Source: Sulfitobacter sp. SK011 (GTDB lineage: Bacteria > Pseudomonadota > Alphaproteobacteria > Rhodobacterales > Rhodobacteraceae). From it: DNA of 64,000 bases. Both the position numbers and the translations under genes were made by a program. Below, in pieces: positions 56,300 to 64,000 of this stretch; position 1 is the stretch's first letter; every line of letters begins with the position of its first letter. Location of the stretch: NCBI RefSeq assembly GCF_003352065.1, contig NZ_CP025803.1:2769574-2833573 (forward strand). The letters are read 5' to 3'. The notes below the pieces were generated by a model that saw only the letters and a list, made by a program, of their open reading frames with translations, was not told where the DNA came from and searched no databases.

Positions 56300-59200
56300 A
56301 TGACCGAGTTCGCCAAAATCCTCATCGCCAACCGCGGCGAGATTGCCATTCGCATCATGCGGGCCGCCAATGAGATGGGCAAAAAGACGGTCGCGGTCTA
56401 TGCCGAAGAGGACAAGCTGGGCCTGCACCGCTTTAAGGCCGATGAGGCCTACCGCATCGGCGAGGGGCTTGGACCGGTCGCGGCCTACCTCAGCATTGAT
56501 GAAATGATCCGGGTGGCCAAGGCAAGTGGTGCGGATGCGATCCACCCCGGCTATGGCCTGCTGTCGGAAAACCCCGAATTCGTGGACGCCTGCGAACACA
56601 ACGGCATCGCCTTCATTGGCCCGCGTGCGGAAACCATGCGCGCCCTTGGCGACAAGGCCAGCGCGCGGCGCGTGGCAATGGCCGCTGACGTGCCGGTGAT
56701 CCCCGCAACAGAAGTGCTGGGCGACGACATGGCTGCGATCAAGAAAGAAGCCGGTGCCGTCGGCTATCCGCTGATGCTCAAGGCGTCATGGGGCGGTGGC
56801 GGGCGCGGCATGCGCCCGATCAACAACGAAAAAGAACTGCCCGAAAAGGTCATGGAAGGCCGCCGCGAGGCAGAGGCTGCCTTTGGCAATGGCGAGGGCT
56901 ATCTTGAAAAGATGATCCAAAGAGCCCGCCATGTCGAAGTGCAGATTTTGGGCGATAAGCATGGCAACATCTATCATCTGTTTGAACGCGATTGTTCCGT
57001 TCAGCGCCGCAACCAGAAAGTCGTTGAACGCGCGCCCGCCCCTTATTTGACCGAAGACCAGCGCGCGGAAATCTGCGAGCTGGGCCGCAAAATCTGTGCC
57101 CATGTGGATTACGAATGCGCCGGGACCGTCGAGTTCCTGATGGATATGGACGATAACAAATTCTATTTCATCGAGGTGAACCCGCGGGTTCAGGTCGAAC
57201 ACACCGTCACCGAAGAAGTCACCGGCATCGACATCGTGCGCGCGCAAATCCTGATTGCCGAAGGCAAGACGCTGGCCGAGGCCACAGGCAAAACCGACCA
57301 ATCCCAGATCACTCTCAACGGTCACGCCCTGCAAACCCGCGTCACCACCGAGGATCCGCTCAACAATTTCATCCCCGACTATGGCCGCATCACCGCCTAT
57401 CGGTCCGCCACAGGCATGGGCATCAGGCTTGACGGCGGCACAGCCTACGCAGGCGGCGTGATCACGCGCTATTATGACAGTCTATTGACCAAAGTGACTG
57501 CCAAGGCCCCGACCCCCGAAATGGCCATCGCGCGGATGGACCGGGCATTGCGCGAATTCCGGGTGCGCGGTGTTTCGACCAACATCGCTTTTGTCGAGAA
57601 CCTGCTGAAACATCCGACGTTCCTCAATAACGAATACACCACCAAATTCATCGACCAGACGCCAGAGCTTTTCCAGTTCAAGAAACGCCGCGACCGCGCC
57701 ACCAAAGTCCTGACGTATATCGCGGATATTACTGTGAACGGCCATCCAGAGACCAAGGATCACGCCCGTCCACCTGCCCACGTCCGCGACCCCAAGCCAC
57801 CAGCCCGCCGCGCAGAGCCGCAAATGGGCACCCGCAATCTTTTGGAGCAAAAAGGCCCAAAGGCTGTGGCCGAATGGATGGGCCAGCAGCGGCAATTGCT
57901 GATCACCGACACCACCATGCGTGACGGGCACCAGTCCTTGTTGGCCACCCGGATGCGCAGCCACGACATGATCAAGGTGGCCCCCGTCTATGCCGCCAAT
58001 CTGCCACAGCTTTTCAGCGTCGAATGCTGGGGCGGTGCGACCTTTGATGTGGCTTACCGGTTCTTGCAGGAATGCCCCTGGCAGCGCCTGCGCGATCTGC
58101 GGGCGAGCCTGCCCAACGTCATGACCCAAATGCTGCTGCGCGCCTCAAACGGGGTGGGCTATACCAACTATCCCGACAATGTCGTGCAAAAATTTGTGGC
58201 AACTGCCGCCAACACCGGCGTCGATGTGTTCCGTGTCTTTGACAGCCTGAACTGGGTTGAAAACATGCGCGTGGCGATGGATGCGGTGGTTGAGGCGAAC
58301 AAGGTCTGCGAAGGCACCATTTGTTATACCGGCGACATCTTTGACCCCGATCGTGCAAAATATGACCTGAAATATTATGTCGCCATGGGTCAGGATCTCA
58401 AGGCCGCAGGGGCGCATGTGCTGGGCCTCAAGGACATGGCAGGCTTGCTCAAACCTGCGCAGGCCCGTGTGCTGATCAAGGCGCTGAAATCCGAGGTCGG
58501 CCTGCCAATCCACTTCCACACCCACGACACCGCAGGCAGTGCATGTGCGACCATACTTGCGGCATCAGATGCAGGTGTTGATGCGGTCGATTGCGCAATG
58601 GATGCATTTAGCGGCAACACCTCTCAGGCGACACTGGGAACGGTTGTGGAATCGCTGCGCCACACGGACCGCGACACCGGGTTGGATATGCGTGCTGTGC
58701 GCGAAATCTCTGACTATTGGGAAGAGGTGCGGGGCCAATACGCGGCATTCGAGACTGGCATGCAGGCCCCGTCATCCGAAGTTTATCTGCACGAAATGCC
58801 CGGCGGTCAGTTCACCAACCTCAAGGCGCAGGCATCTTCGCTTGGCCTTGATGACCGCTGGCCAGAAGTCGCGCGCACCTATGCGGACGTGAACAAGATG
58901 TTTGGGGATATCGTCAAGGTCACGCCCTCCTCCAAGGTCGTGGGGGACATGGCGCTGATGATGGTGTCCCAGGGGTTGACCCGAGCGCAGGTTGAAGACC
59001 CTGACACCGACGTGTCGTTTCCCGATTCCGTTATCGACATGATGCGCGGCAATCTGGGCCAGCCTCCGGGCGGCTTTCCAGATGGCATCGTGAAGAAGGT
59101 TCTCAAGGGAGAAGCTCCGAACCTTGAACGCCCCGGTAAACACCTGCCCGCTGTCGATATCGAAGCAACCCGCGCAGAGTTGTCCAAAGAACTTGAAGGG

Positions 59201-59740
59201 ATGGAAATCGACGACGAGGATCTGTGCGGCTATCTGATGTACCCCAAGGTCTTCCTTGATTACATGGGCCGCCACCGCATTTATGGCCCGGTGCGCACCT
59301 TGCCGACACCGACATTCTTTTATGGTATGGAACCCAGCGAAGAAATCTCGGCCGAGATTGACCCCGGCAAGACCTTGGAAATCCGGATGCAGGCGGCGTC
59401 AGATACCAACGAGGATGGCGAGGTCAAAGTGTTCTTTGAACTGAATGGCCAACCCCGTGTGATCCGCACGCCGAACCGTCTGGTCAAAGCCACCACTGCC
59501 AAGCGCCCCAAGGCCGAGGCAGGCAATGACAATCACATCGGCGCGCCGATGCCGGGGGTTGTCGCTTCGGTGGGTGCTCTTGTGGGCCAAAAGGTGCGCG
59601 CGGGCGATCTGTTGTTGACCATTGAGGCGATGAAGATGGAAACCGGCATCCATGCAGAGCGTGATGCGGTGGTCAAGGCCGTCCATGTGACCGCAGGTGC
59701 GCAGATTGATGCAAAGGATCTGCTGGTCGAGTTGGAGTGA
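56300..59740 (+). CDS. pyc: Pyruvate carboxylase
   Basis: 1146 aa single-chain enzyme making oxaloacetate from pyruvate, bicarbonate and ATP. Biotin carboxylase domain about 1-450: AKILIANRGEIAIRI, GGGGRGMRPI ATP loop, EVNPRVQVEHTVTE. Carboxyltransferase domain from about 530: DTTMRDGHQSLLATRMR and the metal site FHTHDTAGSA. A tetramerisation region follows, then the biotinyl domain ending with IEAMKMETGI (biotinyl Lys). It starts 156 bp after the lldD-like gene. The TGC palindrome upstream suggests regulation. Confidence 0.98.
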   Translation: MTEFAKILIANRGEIAIRIMRAANEMGKKTVAVYAEEDKLGLHRFKADEAYRIGEGLGPVAAYLSIDEMIRVAKASGADAIHPGYGLLSENPEFVDACEHNGIAFIGPRAETMRALGDKASARRVAMAADVPVIPATEVLGDDMAAIKKEAGAVGYPLMLKASWGGGGRGMRPINNEKELPEKVMEGRREAEAAFGNGEGYLEKMIQRARHVEVQILGDKHGNIYHLFERDCSVQRRNQKVVERAPAPYLTEDQRAEICELGRKICAHVDYECAGTVEFLMDMDDNKFYFIEVNPRVQVEHTVTEEVTGIDIVRAQILIAEGKTLAEATGKTDQSQITLNGHALQTRVTTEDPLNNFIPDYGRITAYRSATGMGIRLDGGTAYAGGVITRYYDSLLTKVTAKAPTPEMAIARMDRALREFRVRGVSTNIAFVENLLKHPTFLNNEYTTKFIDQTPELFQFKKRRDRATKVLTYIADITVNGHPETKDHARPPAHVRDPKPPARRAEPQMGTRNLLEQKGPKAVAEWMGQQRQLLITDTTMRDGHQSLLATRMRSHDMIKVAPVYAANLPQLFSVECWGGATFDVAYRFLQECPWQRLRDLRASLPNVMTQMLLRASNGVGYTNYPDNVVQKFVATAANTGVDVFRVFDSLNWVENMRVAMDAVVEANKVCEGTICYTGDIFDPDRAKYDLKYYVAMGQDLKAAGAHVLGLKDMAGLLKPAQARVLIKALKSEVGLPIHFHTHDTAGSACATILAASDAGVDAVDCAMDAFSGNTSQATLGTVVESLRHTDRDTGLDMRAVREISDYWEEVRGQYAAFETGMQAPSSEVYLHEMPGGQFTNLKAQASSLGLDDRWPEVARTYADVNKMFGDIVKVTPSSKVVGDMALMMVSQGLTRAQVEDPDTDVSFPDSVIDMMRGNLGQPPGGFPDGIVKKVLKGEAPNLERPGKHLPAVDIEATRAELSKELEGMEIDDEDLCGYLMYPKVFLDYMGRHRIYGPVRTLPTPTFFYGMEPSEEISAEIDPGKTLEIRMQAASDTNEDGEVKVFFELNGQPRVIRTPNRLVKATTAKRPKAEAGNDNHIGAPMPGVVASVGALVGQKVRAGDLLLTIEAMKMETGIHAERDAVVKAVHVTAGAQIDAKDLLVELE

Positions 59741-59899
59741 AGGGCGGGTATGATGCGTGATCCCGCAGGCTTGCCGTCTGGACATTTGTCAGCACCGCTG
59801 AGTTGAACATTGTGACTCGGCTGCGCTTGTTTAGATTCAGCATGGCCAGCGGAGCAGTCCAAATCAGCCCAACTTGGTTGTGGGAATCGCGTCGCGGGC

Positions 59900-59934
59900 T
59901 ATATTCTAGCAAGGCGGGTATCACCCGTCTTTTT
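59900..59934 (+). promoter_or_regulatory. Promoter and 5' terminal hairpin of the DUF4399 gene
   Basis: TTGTGG (59877-59882), a 17-bp spacer and TATATT (59900-59905) form a plausible promoter placing the mRNA start near 59912. The first transcribed bases then form a stem, GGCGGGT/ACCCGTC (59913-59919 with 59923-59929, one G-U, 3-nt loop), followed by TTTTT and directly by the ribosome site GGGAGAA. It could stabilise the mRNA 5' end; alternatively it is the terminator of pyc. Confidence 0.5.
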
Positions 59935-59945
59935 GGGAGAACATC

Positions 59946-60374
59946 ATGAAGCAGTTAATTTTAGCCGCGACAGCGGGGATCTTGTTTGCGGGAGCGGCCT
60001 TTGCGGACGGTCATCGCAACCCGGCACCGGATGGCGCGCAGGCCTATATCATCTCACCGGCGGATGGTGCGACGGTATCAAACCCTGTAACAATTGTTTT
60101 TGGACTTGCGGGCATGGGCATTGCGCCAGCTGGCACCGAAATGGACAACACCGGGCATCATCACCTGCTGATCAATACCGACCCAGGCACGCTGGACCTC
60201 GACTCTGGGCTGCCTGCAACCGACCAGATTGTCCATTTCGGTGGCGGTCAGACACAGGTGACCAAAGAACTGCCTGCAGGCACCCACACCCTGCAAATGC
60301 TGCTGGGCGACTGGAGCCACGTGCCGCACGATCCGCCGGTCATGAGTGAGGTCGTTACAATCACGGTGAACTAG
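59946..60374 (+). CDS. Secreted DUF4399-domain protein
   Basis: 142 aa. Signal peptide of about 20 residues (LILAATAGILFAGAAFA). The rest matches DUF4399: YIISPADGATVSNPVTIVFGLAGMG, a conserved His cluster in NTGHHHLLINTD and a C-terminal ELPAGTHTLQMLLGDWSHVPHDPP. The His-rich site may bind a metal; the role is unknown. GGGAGAA lies upstream. The VOC gene follows by 18 bp, so they may be one unit. Confidence 0.85.
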   Translation: MKQLILAATAGILFAGAAFADGHRNPAPDGAQAYIISPADGATVSNPVTIVFGLAGMGIAPAGTEMDNTGHHHLLINTDPGTLDLDSGLPATDQIVHFGGGQTQVTKELPAGTHTLQMLLGDWSHVPHDPPVMSEVVTITVN

Positions 60375-60392
60375 ACCGGAGGCACAAACCGC

Positions 60393-60767
60393 ATGCATCT
60401 GTCCGCCCTCACCCTGATCGTCCCCGATTATGATAGCGCGATTGCGTATTACTGCGATGTCATGGGCTTTGTCCTGACTGAGGACATTGATCAGGGCCGC
60501 AAGCGTTGGGTGCGGGTCACACCACCGGGCGGCGGCACCGGCTTCATTCTGGCACGCGCGGACGATCCAGCGCAGGTCGCCGCCATCGGCAATCAAGGTG
60601 CGGGCCGGGTCTGGCTTTTCCTGCAAACGGATGATTTTGCAGCGGATCATACCCGGCTCATAGCATCAGGCGTGCAGTTTGAAGAAGAGCCGCGCCATGA
60701 ACCTTACGGCACCGTCGCCGTGTTTCGCGACACATTTGGCAACCGCTGGGATCTGATCGGCCCCTAG
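60393..60767 (+). CDS. VOC-family (glyoxalase/bleomycin-resistance fold) protein
   Basis: 124 aa. Two beta-alpha-beta modules: HLSALTLIVPDYDSAIAYYCDVMGFVLTEDI and VWLFLQTDDFAADHTRLIASG..FEEEP, closing with GTVAVFRDTFGNRWDLIGP. The likely metal ligands His2, Glu or His near FEEEPRHE and Glu/Asp near the end are only partly visible. Substrate unknown; such single-gene VOC proteins include lactoylglutathione-lyase relatives. It follows the DUF4399 gene closely. Confidence 0.85.
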   Translation: MHLSALTLIVPDYDSAIAYYCDVMGFVLTEDIDQGRKRWVRVTPPGGGTGFILARADDPAQVAAIGNQGAGRVWLFLQTDDFAADHTRLIASGVQFEEEPRHEPYGTVAVFRDTFGNRWDLIGP

Positions 60768-60836
60768 GCCAGATGTCCCGAAGAGCCGTCTGTTTTGCCA
60801 CATTGCCTTTCCAACGATGATGTCTATCTTTTTGCC

Positions 60837-61319
60837 ATGCCCTACGAATGGACCAGCCCGCCACAGGCCCCCCGGCAACAGATGCGCCTGTGGCCCCATC
60901 AATCCCTGCCCCCGCGCGGGTTTGCCGCGTTCATTCTGGCGACCTTTACCCTGATCCTGATCCCCACATTGCCGCTGCTGGGGACCGTTTTGTTATGGGG
61001 TCTGTTGCCTTTCACGCTCTTGGCCGTGGGCGGCATGTATCTGGCCTTGCAGAAAAACCACCGTGCCCGCCAGATCGAGGAGGTGCTGACCCTGGATGAT
61101 GACACCGCGCATCTGACCCACACCAGCCCCAAGGGCGAGGTCAAGGAATGGGATTGCAACCGCTATTGGGCGCAGGTGCTGAAGTACGAAAAAGGTGGCC
61201 CGGTGCCCCATTATGTGACTTTGCGCGGGCATGGTCGAGAGGTCGAAATCGGGGCTTTCCTCAGCGAGGATGAGCGTAAAGATCTGTTTGAAGACCTCAA
61301 ACGCAGTTTACATCGCTAG
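60837..61319 (+). CDS. DUF2244-family membrane protein
   Basis: 160 aa from the ATG at 60837 (an upstream in-frame ATG at 60795 is unlikely). Two adjacent hydrophobic segments (about residues 28-48 and 50-70) are followed by a soluble domain with EVLTLDDDTAHLTHTSPKGEVKEWDCNRYWAQV and GREVEIGAFLSEDERKDLFEDLKRSL, which fits DUF2244. Some members are linked to cytochrome oxidase genes, but none is here. It converges on the LysR gene. Confidence 0.8.
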   Translation: MPYEWTSPPQAPRQQMRLWPHQSLPPRGFAAFILATFTLILIPTLPLLGTVLLWGLLPFTLLAVGGMYLALQKNHRARQIEEVLTLDDDTAHLTHTSPKGEVKEWDCNRYWAQVLKYEKGGPVPHYVTLRGHGREVEIGAFLSEDERKDLFEDLKRSLHR

Positions 61320-61367
61320 ACTGCGCAAAGGGTCAAGCATCGCCCTGATGAACATCAATTTTGGACC

Positions 61368-62252
61368 TCAGGCCATTGATTTCGCAAGAAAATCAAACAC
61401 GATCCGAAGCCGCCGTGAGGTTCTCAATTCCCTGTGCGCCACCAGCCATGCGTCATAGCGAAACGGCTCAAGCCACGTGGCGATGCGGGCCATGCCCGCG
61501 GTATCATCGCCAATCCTTTCGGCCATCACGCCGACGCCAATCCCCTGCTGCACCATCTGCCATTGCACCAGATGCGATCCTGAGCTTGCAATAAATTGTT
61601 GCGCCAGAATCGGCACCCCATATGCGTTCAGCCCTTCCAGGAAAGACTGGTTATCATCAAAACCGACAAAGTCCGCCTGTGCCAATTGTGCCGGTGTATC
61701 AAAAGGCCCCGCCCGATCGAGATAGCTTTGTGCGGCATAAAGGCGAGCCACCCCCGGTCGCAGCTTGCGGGCGATCAAATCCGGGTCATCAGGGGCCACA
61801 TGGCGCAGTGCGATGTCTGCCTCACGGCGGCGCAGGTCACGCAACGCATTGCTCGCCACCACCTCAACCCGAATGCCGGGATAGGTGCGGCGCAGATCGG
61901 CCAGTATCGGTGGCAGCACATAGGCCGAGGTCACCTCGCTCGCTGTGATGCTGACCGGCCCCTCAATGGAATGCGCCTGTCCTGACGCGATGCGGGACAG
62001 GCCATAGGCCGCCTCACCCATGTTGCGCACATGCTCCAACATTTCGAGCCCCGCCGGGGTTGGCACCAATCCGCGCCCGGCCCGCTCAAACAACGCCACG
62101 CCAAGTTCTTCTTCAAGCGCGCTCACCTGACGGCCCAGCGTCGGCTGCGCCAACCCCAGCGCCCGCGCGGCCGCAGACAGCGACCCTTCCTCAGCCGTGA
62201 CGAGGAACGCCCGCGCGCGGTTCCAATCGAATGATATTTTGCTCCAATCCAT
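61368..62252 (-). CDS. LysR-family transcriptional regulator
   Basis: 294 aa from the ATG at 62252. N-terminal winged helix-turn-helix: FLVTAEEGSLSAAARALGLAQPTLGRQVSALEEELGVALFER. The effector domain starts near 90 (ITASEVTSAYVLPPILADLRRTYPGIRVEVVASNAL). It is divergent from the methyltransferase gene with about 95 bp between, the usual arrangement when a LysR protein controls its neighbour. A palindrome ATGC-ATTTAC-GCAT (62251-62264) overlaps its start codon and could be part of its own operator. Confidence 0.9.
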   Translation of the reverse strand: MDWSKISFDWNRARAFLVTAEEGSLSAAARALGLAQPTLGRQVSALEEELGVALFERAGRGLVPTPAGLEMLEHVRNMGEAAYGLSRIASGQAHSIEGPVSITASEVTSAYVLPPILADLRRTYPGIRVEVVASNALRDLRRREADIALRHVAPDDPDLIARKLRPGVARLYAAQSYLDRAGPFDTPAQLAQADFVGFDDNQSFLEGLNAYGVPILAQQFIASSGSHLVQWQMVQQGIGVGVMAERIGDDTAGMARIATWLEPFRYDAWLVAHRELRTSRRLRIVFDFLAKSMA

Positions 62253-62346
62253 GCATTTACGCATATCATACAGGCAACTTTGGTCAATTCCATTCACATT
62301 TGTTCAGATGTAATGAAAGCCAAATCTGAATTGGAAAGAAACGCTC

Positions 62347-62985
62347 ATGCCCGCTCAAACACCCAGCCGCCGTACCATTCGGTTTTGGAATTTCATCGCA
62401 AAGAAATATTCCAGAGACAAGATTGCAGACCAGCCCAGCTATGAGCGCAAGCTCAGCGAAACCCGCGCGCTTTTGCGCGACGACATGCAGCTGCTGGAAA
62501 TCGGCACCGGTACCGGCAGCACCGCGATCCTACATGCCCCTCATGTTGCCCATATTCATGCAATCGACCTGTCACAAAAAATGCTCGACATTGCGCAGGC
62601 CAAGACCAATGCCGCCGGCGTCGATAACATCAGTTATCAAAAGACCTCAGTCGAAGAATTTGACGCAGCCAAAGGCACTTACGATGTCATCCTTGCCCTG
62701 TCGGTGCTGCATCTGGTGCAGGATTACAAAGCGACATTGGCCAAACTGCATGGCTTGTTGAAGCCGGGCGGATATCTGGTGGCCAGCACGGTCTGCATGG
62801 CCGATACGATGCCGGCATTCAAGTTTGTATCGATCCCGGGACATGCGCTTGGCCTACTGCCAAAGCTCACCTATTTTACCGCAGATACGTTGCTCTCAGA
62901 AATGCGCGTGGCGGGGTTCACGGTGCAGAGCCATTGGCGGCCCGGGCCGGCAAGGGCGCTTTTTACCATTGCCCGTAAGCTCTAG
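62347..62985 (+). CDS. Class I SAM-dependent methyltransferase
   Basis: 212 aa. SAM-binding motif I is LLEIGTGTGSTAILHAP, motif II includes AIDLSQKMLDIAQAKT and post-motif IALSVLHLVQDY. GLLKPGGYLVASTVCM is the typical strand-4/5 region. The methyl acceptor cannot be told. It may be regulated by the divergent LysR gene. Confidence 0.87.
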   Translation: MPAQTPSRRTIRFWNFIAKKYSRDKIADQPSYERKLSETRALLRDDMQLLEIGTGTGSTAILHAPHVAHIHAIDLSQKMLDIAQAKTNAAGVDNISYQKTSVEEFDAAKGTYDVILALSVLHLVQDYKATLAKLHGLLKPGGYLVASTVCMADTMPAFKFVSIPGHALGLLPKLTYFTADTLLSEMRVAGFTVQSHWRPGPARALFTIARKL

Positions 62986-63001
62986 ACTTCAGCAGCGCCG
63001 T

Positions 63002-63460
63002 TCAGCTCAAACGCTCCTTGACCATCGGTCCGACCAAGCCGAAATCCATCTGCCCGGTGTACTTGCCTTTCAGCAGGCCAATCACCTTACCCATGTCGCG
63101 GATTGAGGTGGCGCCAACTTCGGCAATCGCCTTGTCCACGGCGGCGGTGGTTTCTTCATCGCTTAACTGGCGCGGCAGGAACTCTTCGATGACCGTGATC
63201 TCTTCACGTTCGCGCTCGGCCAGATCAAGCCGCCCGCCCTCTTCGTAGGCGCGCGCCGATTCCATGCGCTGCTTGGCCATTTTGCCAAGGATCGCGAGAA
63301 CTTCCGCCTCAGGGACACCGTCGTCGTTGCCTGTCGCGCGGGCTGCGATATCTTTGTCTTTGATGGCCGCGCTGATTAGACGCAGCGTCGACAGCCGATC
63401 TGCCGCCTTGTCTTTCATTGCCTGTTTGAGGGCGTCTGAGATGCGGGTACGCAATGCCAT
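63002..63460 (-). CDS. GatB/YqeY-domain protein
   Basis: 152 aa from the ATG at 63460 (MALRTRIS; an upstream start at 63517 is not supported). All-helical YqeY fold: RISDALKQAMKDKAADRLSTLRLISAAIKDK, then LGKMAKQRMESARAYEEGGRLDLAEREREEITVIEEFLPRQLS and VIGLLKGKYTGQMDFGLVGPMVKERL. It resembles the C-terminal part of GatB and may bind tRNA, but the function is not firmly known. It is divergent from carA. Confidence 0.92.
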   Translation of the reverse strand: MALRTRISDALKQAMKDKAADRLSTLRLISAAIKDKDIAARATGNDDGVPEAEVLAILGKMAKQRMESARAYEEGGRLDLAEREREEITVIEEFLPRQLSDEETTAAVDKAIAEVGATSIRDMGKVIGLLKGKYTGQMDFGLVGPMVKERLS

Positions 63461-63586
63461 GGCTTTATCCTGTGCTCTGTCGCTTATGTAAGGCTGGGAC
63501 CATAGCCGTTGCCGCATGAACAGGCAATGCCAAGTAACCTACGGTAAGGTATTGATAAGAATAGAAATCTCATTTTTGCTCGGGTC

Positions 63587-63615
63587 TTGACGATGGATGC
63601 GGGCAAGCGTAGGTT
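63587..63615 (+). promoter_or_regulatory. Probable carA promoter
   Basis: TTGACG (63587-63592), a 17-bp spacer and TAGGTT (63610-63615) form a reasonable sigma-70 promoter. The ATG at 63659 lies about 37 nt past the predicted start, with GGAGG at 63646-63650. Confidence 0.6.
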
Positions 63616-63658
63616 CCCCCCGTTTATCCACGTAAAATCTCGCCCGGAGGCACCTCCC

Positions 63659-64000
63659 ATGTCCGCGCCCTCTCATCCCCGCCCGACCGCCTGTCTTGCC
63701 TTGGCGGATGGGTCATTGTTCTATGGCATGGGCTTTGGCGCGACGGGACAGACGGTCGCCGAGCTTTGTTTCAACACCGCGATGACCGGCTATCAGGAAG
63801 TCATGACAGACCCGTCTTATGCGGGCCAGATTGTCACATTCACCTTCCCGCATATCGGCAATGTTGGCACCAATCCCGCAGATGACGAATCCGGTGATCC
63901 GATGGCTGCCGGTATGGTGGTCAAATGGATGCCAACAGAACCCAGCAACTGGCGTAATGTGCAAGAGTTGTCACCGTGGCTGGCCGCCCGTGGCCGGATC
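63659..64000 (+). CDS. carA: Carbamoyl-phosphate synthase small subunit (5' part)
   Basis: 114 codons before the window edge. The N-terminus is typical of CarA: ACLALADGSLFYGMGFGATG, AELCFNTAMTGYQEVMTDPSYAGQIVTFTFPHIGNVG. It supplies glutamine-derived ammonia to CarB for pyrimidine and arginine synthesis. The C-terminal glutaminase part lies outside. GGAGG is 8 nt before the ATG. Confidence 0.96.
   Translation, partial: MSAPSHPRPTACLALADGSLFYGMGFGATGQTVAELCFNTAMTGYQEVMTDPSYAGQIVTFTFPHIGNVGTNPADDESGDPMAAGMVVKWMPTEPSNWRNVQELSPWLAARGRI

Noticed and set aside
1..64000. CRISPR arrays, prophage, IS elements, tRNA or rRNA genes
   Set aside because: No regularly spaced repeats, phage structural genes, IS transposases with terminal repeats, or tRNA/rRNA signatures were found by reading.

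Overview
The window is chromosomal DNA from an alphaproteobacterium, most likely a marine Rhodobacterales (Roseobacter group) species. The evidence is moderately high GC, dense operons, the bolA / J-domain / cobS / cobT order, DUF2484 genes inside the dcw cluster, alphaproteobacterial LexA boxes (GTTC-N7-GTTC) and a DUF1127 gene with CCTCC-loop hairpins. No tRNA, rRNA, CRISPR, IS element or prophage was seen.

Layout. 1-10.6 kb: end of a porin gene, an SDR oxidoreductase, a degenerate REP-type transposase ORF, a glyoxylate block (glcB-glcG plus a C26 amidohydrolase), pepN, two small membrane proteins and a lytic transglycosylase. 10.9-22.6 kb: an unknown 434-aa protein, gatB, a DUF4177 protein, bolA, a J-domain protein, the aerobic cobaltochelatase pair cobS-cobT, an aminopeptidase P, a DUF427 protein and a ClC transporter. 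22.6-48.7 kb: a nearly complete division and cell-wall (dcw) cluster on the minus strand. In transcription order it is mraZ-rsmH-ftsL-ftsI-murE-murF-mraY-murD-ftsW-murG-murC-(three tiny membrane genes)-murB-ddl-ftsQ-ftsA-ftsZ-lpxC-bamD-recN. Two plus-strand genes, glsA and a BaiN/HI0933-type flavoprotein, interrupt it around murD. 48.7-52.4 kb: an 850-bp AT-rich region upstream of mraZ with two consensus DnaA boxes and a LexA box, then a membrane protein, mrp/apbC, and a DUF1127 locus with CcsR/cuckoo-like small-RNA hairpins on both sides. 52.4-64 kb: uvrD with a LexA box, an lldD-like FMN enzyme, pyruvate carboxylase, small DUF4399, VOC and DUF2244 proteins, a LysR regulator divergent from a methyltransferase, a YqeY protein and the start of carA.

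How it works together. The dcw block makes the peptidoglycan precursor from UDP-MurNAc to lipid II (murB, murC-F, ddl, mraY, murG) and the divisome (ftsL, I, W, Q, A, Z), and runs into outer-membrane genes (lpxC, bamD). Malate synthase G, pyruvate carboxylase and a lactate-oxidase-like enzyme are central C2/C3 carbon enzymes. A palindrome of form GCTGCA-NN-GCRGCAT lies upstream of pyc and twice at the DUF1127/sRNA locus, hinting at shared control.

The parts most worth follow-up are the CCTCC-loop hairpin array around the DUF1127 gene, with an apparently orphan copy upstream, and the DnaA/LexA-box region heading the division cluster.
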